Shown here piece by piece: positions 36,001 through 45,420 of a stretch of DNA of 64,000 nt. Source of the stretch: Apium graveolens (Eukaryota > Streptophyta > Magnoliopsida > Apiales > Apiaceae); the NCBI RefSeq assembly GCF_009905375.1, contig NW_027420698.1, forward strand, positions 122,207 to 186,206, in the 5' to 3' direction. The position numbers were made by a program, and so were the translations under genes. Below the pieces are notes generated by a model that was given only the letters and a program-made list of their open reading frames with translations, did no database searches and had not been told where the DNA came from. Within the stretch, counting starts at the first letter, position 1; each line of letters starts with the position of its first letter.

Positions 36001-39000
36001 AAAATATTGGGTATTCCACTAGGATTCCAAAATATTAAAAATTCCAGTATATTAGATTTGGATTGTAAATTTAAATGTAATATCAATGTATTCGAGGATT
36101 TTTAAACTAAAAAATATGGATTTTAATATATTTGCTACAACTTTTTATAATTTATGTAATTTCTAAATCTCTCAATTTCAAAGTATTTGTAAAAGTAGAC
36201 ACATACAGGACACGTTTTATAAAAGTAACAATCTTTTGAAGTTGGTATTATTAGCTCAATAACTCTAGCAACATAATCTCGATTTTTCTAGTTTTGGACC
36301 CTTTTCAACAAGTAAATGTTATTAATCTAATTTTCTAAAAAATAATATCTTTTTTTGCTAAATTTTTCAAAAAAATCAAATGATATAACAGAGAATTGTA
36401 AATTAAATTTATAAAAACTTTAGACTACTTTCTATGGGGTTGTAGATATGCAAATGAGTGATTCTATGTTTACCATATGTACCATTCTTGACTATTTTTT
36501 TTTTGACAAGGCCATTCTAGACAATTTAAATTTTGTAGAATGATTGACTTCAACGATAAGTCTAGGGGCTGCCTTCATCACTTCTTCTCTTCTTTGTGCA
36601 AAGTTAGTAGTTTTATCTCTAAACCCCGATGTGCTTATATAGCTTATCTGGGCTTATGATCTAAACTCTGGAAACTCGATGCTAAAGCCCTTCCCTGCAA
36701 TTATTTACTTTCTTTTACAGCCAAGAAAGGCCCTTATCAAAAGCAAACCCCCTTTATTAGGAAAGGAATTCATCATTTCAATCCTTCTTGCTCTTTCGCT
36801 TCTTATCGGACGGTACTATTGCTCTTCCCGGCTTGTTGACCATGACCTGCGTTACAAATTAAGATGCAATTTGTGTTAGATCATTAGTAACCTACAATTT
36901 TTCCACTCTTCCACCTTACACACCATCTTTCTTTACATCTTAATTATCTTCCTAGCAGTACACAATAACTTAACATGAACATATCCACTTAACACATTAT
37001 GTGGGACCTAAATGTGTGACGAATTTTTATAAGCCTATACCATAGAATCTTTGTTTAAACTTGCTTTCCTTAATTCTGGAAGTTCTGTGTGCCATAAGTG
37101 GTGTAGTACTTCTTCTTTTGCAATATATCGCACACTGTGAAGTCCACCATAACCCTAAAAGTCTTAATTCTTATTAGGCTGTGAATTCCACATTTTCCCC
37201 TTTATTATTAACTGTACTGCGAATAGGCCTTCCCACGGATTGTGTTTTATCGAATCACCCTAAATATGCATCAAAATCCATTTAATTTTTAAGAATGATT
37301 CAACTGTCATAATTTTAGAAGAGCCATCATATCCACTTCATTCAAATCAAATATCAAATTCATATAGATTTTTAGTATGTGGAAAAATTAAGAAGGCACC
37401 AACGATTAAAGATCACTTAGATAAACCCAACTTATTAAAATGCTTCAACATTCTAGACTAACAACCACTATCAAAATCATATACATTAATTATTTAAACT
37501 AAATTTAAGGGTCTGTTATTGTTGACGATATTAATATTTTTTTGAATACTATATGAGTGTATTTCTAATTAGTGTAAAAATTTGTGAAAACTGAAAGTTT
37601 TGGTTAGTCGTGCAAATTATGTGTTGAAGTTGAGAGCTTAGAAACTGCCATATTTTTTACTGTTTCTTTGCAATAGAATAAGTAAAAATTGGTTAGTATA
37701 GTATACTTCATAAAATCATTATAATAGAAATTAATACAAGTACATATATTCTTAATAATTTTGTAACATATCATCTGCAGACAACACAGAGGGCAAGTGA
37801 AGTTGATAATTTCTTTAAAAGTTGAAGGCCAGCCATGGAAATAGAAATGTATGCAATTTTATGCTTGCCCCTACCAATGGACACAATAAAGGGAGTGGGG
37901 TGAATGGTCGAACTTCATTCCAGCTTTCTAAGTTGTGTTGTCTGTTGTACTTCTGAAGTCTTATCACCAAACTCTGTAGATTAGATTTGAACCGCAAATT
38001 TCTTTAGCTTCTAGTGGATGGATGTAGAAGATTCTTCAACACATTCTTCATTACATATTGAGCTCAATACATTAATGATTTAGTTCGCCACTGTACAATA
38101 CCAAAACTTTCACTTGGGTTACCAGCACAAAAAAGTTTTTAGTAAAACACCCGAACAATAAAAATATTTTAAATATGTTACTCCCGTTAGTCCCCTTAAA
38201 ATGGATAACAAAAAGTGACGTGTAACTAATGTGGCATCAAGTTTAATACCGAATTTATCACTGAACTTTCTATCATTTTCGGTAAGGTTACCGACTAATT
38301 TCTTTAAAAAATTATTTTCTTTTTCTTTTGAGAAAAAAAAAACTCAAATAACTTTTTCGAAAATTTAAATTGATTGAATAACATATATTTAATAATAGGT
38401 TTTTTCAAAATCGATAATTGTATCTGATGAATAAATTTTTTATATGTTTATTTTTTGTGAATAATTACACCTTTACTTAAAAAAATTATTTTTTTTTACT
38501 TTTACTAATAATTTTTTTAAATTTTTGAAAAGTGTGTACACCAATTCAAGCAATATACAAAAATCCAAAGGATAGTCCACGATACTACAGGTTATTGAAG
38601 GCCCCGCACACCAACTTAGGGGCTCGAGGGTTAACAAAGACATATCATTACGAGAATCAATGACACTTGAAATGTGTGTACACCAATTCACGAAATATAT
38701 AAAAAGCCAAGGTCCTAACTTTACAATAAAGAGGGCAATGGATTTCAAAATGATATTACTATACTTACACTTTTAAAATCTTAGAAAAATATATACCGAA
38801 TATCGGTTCTCGCTTACTGTCATACTTGCACTCGCATACGGATTGTGAGCATTATAGTGCTCAATATTATTTAATTTTCAAACATTAATCGGGTTTCAAC
38901 GATCGAGGAAATTTGAAAGATCGAAGAATTATTAGTTCTCCACTCCAGCAAGCTACACTGAAGAACCGGGGTCTAGTTATCATACCACATTTTCGCATGG

Positions 39001-40457
39001 CTTAATATCTCCAAATTTTTAACATTAAGTAATTATTAACTCTCATTAAAACTTTTGTGAATACTTGTGAATACAATATCAGTGTATTTGAAGAAATAAT
39101 ATCTTTATCTAGCATTATGATGAAGGTAGAAAATAGGTTTAGCGTATATAGTATGATAATTATAAGATGATCTATTACAGTATTTTGATCAAATCACCTT
39201 AAATCTGCATCAAAATCCATTTAATTCTTCAAACTGGATCAACTGTCAGATTTTTTGAAAATCGATCATATCCACTTCAATCGAATCAAAATATTTTTTT
39301 TTAGTATGAGAAAAAATTAAAAAGGCACCAACCATTGAATATCACTTAGACAAAACTTACAAAACGCTTCAATATTCGAAACTAACACCTAGTGCTAAAA
39401 TCATATACATTAACTATTAAAACTCTTAAGAGTATATTACTATTGACTGATATTAATAATTTTGTGAATCATATATAATATCAGTATATTTGTAGAATTA
39501 ATGTTTTTATCTCGCATGATGACAAATATGAAAAAAAGATTTAGAATATATAATACCATGTGCACTCATATTTAATTTCTTTTCTATATTAGACTTTTAT
39601 GTGCACAAGAAACTACTCCCCATAAATTATGAATTTATGATGTACGTGAAGAAGGCGGCTTTCCAGACAAGAAATGTACTTAGTTTAGTCATTTTATTGT
39701 TGAGAATGATTTTAATTTATTAAAGTAATATAGATAATTTCCCTTTGTTCACTTAACAGTGTATAGATTAACTCTTGCCGTTGTAACTATTAGCTTTATC
39801 TCACATTAATTTAGTTTCGAATGAATGTGTGCAAGATCATCTGGAGTGTGTATTCAACTAAGGTTTCTTTATTTTAAGCTATAAAATGAAATTTATTATA
39901 ACTTACTTTTTACATGATTTTTTTTAATATAGTGTTGTGTTCAAGTATTATTGACGTATCAGTTTTGACTAGCAGGTCCTTTTTTAATCGTGTTTAGAAG
40001 GCTTTTTCTTATGTTCCAAAACTTCATGAATTTTGCATAAGTTAGGTTCGGGGAAATTAACATATGGTAGACATAATTAGGAAGACATGATTTTACTTGC
40101 GGAGGTTGGATGTAAGTTGAAATTCGAGTGAGATATTCTTAATTCTTCCAAATTTTTAAGGTACATAAAATTCAACCTGATCGATGCTCTGATCTTTTAC
40201 CTTTCTCAGGATTTAGAGGTCAACCACAATTGAGCAATCTGAAATTTTAAACACGGCTTTCTAAGAAAAAAATGTGATAGATGAAACAATTTATGAAGAA
40301 TATTTTTATGTTCGTTCACTTGAGTGGTTAGTCCAAAAATTTGTGAAAAAAGTCGAGAGTGTAGACACCGCCATATTTTTTTCCGTAATTTATTTGCAAT
40401 ACATTAGGTAAAAAGTGAATATCTATGGTATACTTCATAAAAGCACTATAATAAAAA

Positions 40458-40818
40458 TTAAAACCAATACAGATATTCTTCGAAAATTTCGTAACATATC
40501 ATCTGCAGACAACAGAGAGGGCAAGTAGAGTTGATAATTTCTTCAAAAGTAGGAGGCCAGCCATGGAAATAGAAATGTGTTCTTATCCTTTCCTTACCCA
40601 ATCGACACCATAAAGGGAGTGGGGTGAATGGTCGAACTGCATTCCAGCTTCCTCGGTTGTGCTGCCTGGTGTACTTCTGAAGCGTTATCACCATACTTTG
40701 TAAATTAGATTTGAACCGGAAATTCTTTAGTCTATGGTATATGGATGTAGCAGATTCTTCAACACAAGCTCCATTATATATTGAGCTGAATATATGAAAT
40801 GCTAGAAATGAATTGTAA
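40458..40818 (-). pseudogene. F-box-like gene, 5' part deleted (R6)
   Basis: Duplicate of 32330-32690, with the same 78-residue tail frame (40458-40694) and the same 1.1-kb deletion removing the F-box-like region and the MITE-like element. Confidence 0.65.
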
Positions 40819-41386
40819 ATTTAAATGTAATATCAATGTATTGGAGGATTTTTTAATTAAAAAATATGGATTTTAATATATTTGCTACAACTTTTATAAT
40901 TTATGTAATTTCTAAATCTCTCAATTTGAAAGTATTTGTAAAAGTATACACATATTGGACAAGTTTTATAAAAGTAATAATCTTTTGAAGTTGGTATTAT
41001 TAGCTCAATAACTCTAGCAACATAATCTCTATTTTTCTAGTTTTGGACCCTTTTTACCAAATAAATGTTATTAAGCTAATTTTCTAAAAAATAATATCTT
41101 TTTTTGCTAATTTTTTTAAAAAAATAAAATGATATAACAAGAATTGTAAATTAATTTTATAAAAACTTTAGACTACTTTGTATGGGGTTGTAGATATGCA
41201 AATTTTGATTCTATGTTTACCATATGTACCATTCTTGACTATTTTTTTTTGACAAGGCCATTCTTGACAATTTAAATTTTGTAGAATGTTTGACTTTAAC
41301 GATAAGGCTAGGGGCTGCCTTCATCACTTCTTCTCTTCTTTGTGCAAAGTTAGTAGTTTATCTGTAAACCCACATGTGCTTATATA

Positions 41387-42000
41387 CACTACAAGAAAAA
41401 TATCCATAGACATCATTTTTTGGCCGATGTCTATGCTATTTGGCAACGGATGTTGATGTCGGTGATGTCTATTCTAGACATCGGCCATAACCCGATGTCT
41501 TTACTTGCTTAGACATCGTTTCTGGCAAAAAAACTGATGTCCATACATTGTTTTTTACAAAAAAAATGTTAGAAATAAATAATTTAATAAATAAATTACA
41601 CATATTACAACAAATTAAACATATAATGAGCTATGTTTTTTTTTCACATAGACATCGAATATTTTCATTTAGGTGATGTAAAATTAGATATTAAATATCG
41701 ATTTATTTAGTAAAAGGTGATGTCTATATTGGCACTTAGACATCGGTTTTATCCCAAACAAAGTGATGTCTATGTTTATTTTAGACTTGAACATGTCAGT
41801 CTTTGACATCAGTTTTTTAGGAAAAAGCGATGTATATCAACTTTTTTGACATCAGTTTTTCTTCAATAAAAGTGATGTACAATTGTCTGTGTGACATCAG
41901 TATTTATATATTAAAAGTGATGTACAATTTTTTTTGACATCAGTATTTATTCATTAAAAGTGATGTACAATTATTTTTTTGACATAAATATTTATTCATT
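41387..42000. repeat. Subterminal repeat array of the CACTA element (left)
   Basis: More than a dozen GACATC/GATGTC motifs alternate in orientation, many in the form GACATCAGT...AAAAGTGATGTAC. In characterised En/Spm elements such arrays bind the TNPA-type protein; that role is inferred here. The right-end array lies at about 45590-45720. Confidence 0.8.
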
Positions 42001-42156
42001 GAAAGTATTTAAACAATGAACTAACTAAACACTTATATTGAGCAACATAAATATCAAGTATCTCGTTTTATTACAGAATCGTTCAAAACCAAACAATTGT
42101 TATATGCTTGTTAAGACATCCTTGCTAACATAAATATCGAGAATATAGTGTCTTAG

Positions 42157-42291
42157 TTAAGCCATCCCTGCTAACAGCTGCACTAAGAGGATCAAGACTT
42201 CGTTTATAACTTCTTCAGGAGTGATCATTACTCGTTTACACAATGCATCTTCTAGTCCTGCAGCTTCGCACCTAACAGTGACAAATAGAAT
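42157..42291 (-). pseudogene. Last exon-like piece of the captured series
   Basis: It follows an acceptor (TTCTTTCAG, ending at 42292) and reads ILFVTVRCEAAGLEDALC through to a stop at 42157. The first residues ILFV fit the continuation of NAC-alpha after KKSKN, but the rest does not resemble NAC. The gene fragment therefore seems joined here to other sequence. The 42176 edge of the 8.13-kb duplication lies within this piece. Confidence 0.45.
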
Positions 42292-42395
42292 CTGAAAGAA
42301 TAAATCAAAAATTAGATGCTGAAAATGAGACTGATTCGTGAAGAGCAAAAAAAATGGACGCACATTAAGTAAATGTTACTGAGTAAGAAACTCAC

Positions 42396-42526
42396 ATTCT
42401 TGCTCTTCTTAACGGTGACACGGATGACCCCAGGGATGGGCTTCATCCCAAGCTTAAGAATGACCTTCAAATTCTTCTCCTCAATCCCACTCTGCTTTGA
42501 TCTACCACTTACGCCTCCTTGGCCTC
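42396..42526 (-). pseudogene. Captured exon of NAC-alpha
   Basis: 131-bp piece between an acceptor (GATTCTTAG, ending at 42527) and a donor (GTGAGTTTC, from 42395). The frame reads GRSKQSGIEEKN then LKLGMKPIPGV and VTVKKSKN, which is the core of the nascent polypeptide-associated complex alpha subunit, a ribosome-bound chaperone partner. The normally basic segment before it (RSEKKSRK in the family) is altered. Only this exon and a few following residues (ILFV) are present, so it cannot make NAC-alpha. Confidence 0.8.
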
Positions 42527-42767
42527 CTAAGAATCAAATTTTCAATAACTTAGAAAGTAATGTGCTTGTGGATTACAGTTAACTGAAAAGCCAACTAGAG
42601 GCATATATTTATAACCGTCACTATAAGCTTTAGAAAGTAATGTGATTGTGGATTACGAAATTAAAAAATTAAAAAAAATTAAAAACCAAAACAAACCTCG
42701 GAAATATTCTGATGCTGCAAGACATTAATATTGTAAAAAAAGAAACATGCAAACTGAAAAACCTAAC

Positions 42768-42873
42768 CTGGGCAAGTGAACCTTCTCGGGCACAAACGTC
42801 ATAGTATTTTAGTGTCAACTCACAGTGAGTGCTTCCATGTTTTAATTTTGTGGACATGTGTAGTTGCTCAAAC
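42768..42873 (-). pseudogene. Unidentified exon-like piece (Y) in the CACTA element
   Basis: 106 bp between an acceptor (TTTGTGGTAG, ending at 42874) and a GT donor (GTTAGG, from 42767). It starts in the phase left open by the PDR exon at 43681-43769 and reads FEQLHMSTKLKHG then ELTLKYYDVCAREGSLAQ. I do not recognise it. A possible 18-bp micro-exon (42697-42714) lies next in line but would leave a very short intron. Confidence 0.4.
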
Positions 42874-43680
42874 CTACCACAAAAAATATATGTTTGACTA
42901 ATATTAACGATCTTGGCAGCAGCACAACCAACCAATAAATCAATTAAATATCATGTTCTATTTTGGCAGAAATGCATAATAAACATCAACAATCACACTC
43001 ACACCAGCTCCGTACTAACACCGGAACAAACATAAAAGGAAACCATCCTTAATTACAAAATAAATACAGCCTAGACGTTTATCCAAATATGGCACTTAGC
43101 AGTAATGTATAATAGTTAACGCAACTTGTTCTATCATGGATATTTTTTTACTGCTCCTGGCTGTAAATTTAGGAGACCGGATAAATGAAAAGCAATGTTG
43201 CAATGGGGAGGAGGCTCTTGAATTATTGAGCACTGGACACAATGTCTAAACCTTTTGACTTTTGAGTATGTTGCATAGGAAATTCTACCTATATTTTATG
43301 AATTAATTATGGTTATTAAAATGAAAATACATGAACTTTACCTCAACAGAATATGCTATTCCGATAAAAAAGAGAAAAGTCCAATGAACAATGGTGCAGA
43401 ATGAAACAAAATTTTAAACTATACAAAGTAAGAGATCATTAACAGCAGTTGGTAACTTTGTATTCTAGAATAGGATTCAGGACTCATTTGGTGAGTAAAC
43501 TGATACTAATAGTAGACTTCTATGCAACAGGCAAATCATGAGCCACCTTCAGGAAAATTAAATATCAAAATTCTTTTTAGTGTCATTACATTAATTAGTC
43601 ATCTTAAACTTATTTAATATCAGCCTTCATGAAAATGAAGGACAGTATCACTTCTAGAAGAATTTAAAACATGCATATAC

Positions 43681-43769
43681 CTTCCTGGCTTCACTACACC
43701 GCCAATGTTATTCAGGATCGTGATCTTATACCTCTTTGGCTTATACATTCTCAATGCAGTTAACAGTCT
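43681..43769 (-). pseudogene. Captured PDR/ABCG transporter exon (second of two)
   Basis: 89 bp between an acceptor (ACTTGATGCAG) and a donor (GTATATG). It reads RLLTALRMYKPKR then KITILNNIGGVVKPGR, the segment just before the first Walker A of plant PDR-type ABC transporters (pattern ILxxVSGIIKPxR). The exon ends within the arginine codon (AG/G), a phase that fits PDR genes as I remember them. The ATP-binding site itself is not present. Confidence 0.75.
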
Positions 43770-43871
43770 CTGCATCAAGTTACAAGAAAGAATTATTACT
43801 AAAAAATATAGCACATTCCAAATACTGCCTTACAGCGGGCATTTAGAGATAAAAAGAATAAAATTACAGAC

Positions 43872-43952
43872 CTCTACTAAATCACGAGTATAATTTATTA
43901 AGGTAGGTAAATCTCTGCTCCCAACTTGTACTTTTGTCGAGATTGTCAAGTC
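43872..43952 (-). pseudogene. Captured PDR/ABCG transporter exon (first of two)
   Basis: 81 bp between an acceptor (GCATGCTTTCAG) and a GT donor (GTCTGT). It reads DLTISTKVQVGSRDLPTL then INYTRDLVE, matching the family segment LxVEAEAxVGSRALPTL near the amino end of PDR transporters. It is separated from the next exon by a 102-bp intron-sized gap and joins it in frame. Two consecutive exons with the intron kept indicate capture of genomic DNA, not of a processed transcript. Confidence 0.75.
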
Positions 43953-44110
43953 CTGAAAGCATGCATCAGAAAAACCAAATATTTCCATCCCCGGATATCA
44001 GAAAAAAGTAATACAGAGTTTAGGTACACGTAAATCAAGTTTATGCATTATTATCACTCAAGAAAGAGTCCATAACAAGACTATCACGGAATTAAGCAGA
44101 TGAAACTTAC

Positions 44111-44267
44111 ACTAAATAAATCAAAACAGTCACTTAAATTTTCAATTGAATAAATCATGAAATTAGCTTTCCTTTTTAACTTTATGCAGCGATTTGAATC
44201 GGTGAATGCTGATAAGTCCGTTGTGCTTCCTTTGGGTGTGAACCTTGAAGGAGTATTACTTTTATCC
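44111..44267 (-). pseudogene. Unidentified exon-like piece (X) in the CACTA element
   Basis: 157 bp between an acceptor (TTAATGTAG, ending at 44268) and a strong donor GTAAGTTTCA (from 44110). It is open in the frame reading SNTPSRFTPKGSTTDLSAF and joins the PDR exon at 43872-43952 in phase 0. I recognise no family. It is the first clear exon-like piece upstream of the PDR exons. Confidence 0.4.
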
Positions 44268-45227
44268 CTACATTAAAAAATAACAAAAGGCAAAATAATC
44301 TTGCTAACACTAGTTGATAAAAGTGGTGTGTGAAGCAAGTTGTATGCATTTTTTTACTGATGGATGTAGGATTATATATTGGTTATCCTTCTGTCTATTC
44401 TCTAGCCTTTCTCTTGATTTCCAGCTTTAAAGTTCCTTCCTGTTGCAAATTAAGTTGGCATATTTCATTTATTCTGAACTTTTAAGGGAACCTGTCCTGC
44501 CGGTACAACAATTAGAATCTAAAATTCCCAGGTACAGTTTAGTGAAGATGTCTAAAACCATGATGGTGAAATTGGACCACAAGATTGTGTATCATCTCTG
44601 GTTTCATACTAAAAATAGATTTATACTAACACTTATTTGGCCCATTTAAAAATCACTAACGCAACAAAAAAAACCATAATTATTTAGTATAGAATTAGAA
44701 GAAACAAGAACATGATAGGATAAAATAATTCAGTGACTGTAAATATTTTTGGACTTGTAGCCCACACCAAAATAGCCTGAATAAATAGTAATGCTTAAAC
44801 ATTGTTCATATAGAACAAGAGAAAACATACTCGGCAATTAAAAGGAATCTGGCTTTAAATAAGATTATACATGAAGATCTAAAATCCCAACAACTTATTA
44901 CATCTATAAATCACCTTCTCCAAAAGCAAAACAGCCTTTTTCAATGTAAGTGTCCTCACAATTGAAACAAGAAAATCATCACATAGGTCATAGCCTTTAT
45001 CTTCGAAAGCTTAATTGCTGAGTGAAGTGAAGCCATATAACAACAAATTTAGGGTTTCGAATAAGGAACTTCAAATAAAATTTAATTTAATAAAAACATT
45101 TAGGGTTTCCAATTAAAAAAAAACCCCAATTTTACAAATTAGGGTTTCGAATTCAAAAACCATCAATTTATAAAACTCGTTTTCAAGTAGTGAAGATCAG
45201 TTCGATTCGAGTACATAGATAACTTAC

Positions 45228-45420
45228 CAAAGTACAGTGCTTAACAGAGAGATCGTGAGTGGAGAGATTGTGACCAGTTGAGAGAGATGTGAGAGGAGGT
45301 GAGATGGTGAGCGGAGTTTACAGAGATTGTGAGTGGAGAGAGACGTTTGAGAGAGAGGGGTTCGAGAGAGAGTGAGCAGAGAGAGAGATTTTGTTTTTAG
45401 TTTTTAATTTTAGTTTTTAG
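45228..45420 (-). promoter_or_regulatory. CT-rich leader with splice donor near the CACTA right end
   Basis: On the minus strand this is a CT-repeat-rich stretch (GA-rich on the plus strand, 45240-45390) that ends at a good donor, CTTTG/GTAAGTT (donor from 45227). Downstream lie several telo-box-like AAACCCTAA-related sequences (plus strand TTAGGGTTTC at about 45049, 45099 and 45142), common near starts of plant translation genes. Together they suggest a transcription start and first intron of a minus-strand transcript reading into the captured exons. This is inferred from sequence only. The stretch 44270-45220 otherwise shows no clear gene. Confidence 0.4.

Larger units (their letters stand above)
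34049..39559 (+). repeat. Array unit R5 (type Y, duplicate of R3, first 230 bp missing)
   Basis: Landmarks: F-box-like pseudogene 34730-35447, MITE-like element 35650-36000, conserved block about 36500-36890, long-form half-unit B about 37230-38080, GTTACTCCC block about 38180-38340, hydrophobic open frame 38473-38748, half-unit A leader about 39190-39470. Its first about 230 bp are replaced by CACTA sequence at the duplication junction. Confidence 0.88.
34049..42175 (+). repeat. Right copy of the 8.13-kb tandem duplication
   Basis: Mirrors 25923-34048 base for base apart from scattered changes (for example 35113 C for A, 36198 G for T, 37587 G for C) and single-base indels. It ends inside the CACTA element, which continues uninterrupted to its right end, so this copy lies at the original position of the element. 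Confidence 0.9.

Noticed and set aside
42669..42935. 88-residue minus-strand frame read as one uninterrupted gene
   Set aside because: Splice-like boundaries at 42873 and 42767 and phase agreement with the PDR exon suggest only the middle part is exon-like.
45040..45150. Interstitial telomere repeats (TTAGGGTTT-like)
   Set aside because: Single scattered motifs, not a head-to-tail run. Better explained as telo-box-type promoter motifs.
45240..45400. GA-rich microsatellite as a separate feature
   Set aside because: The run is imperfect (GAGAGA mixed with GTGAG) and fits a CT-rich leader on the minus strand.
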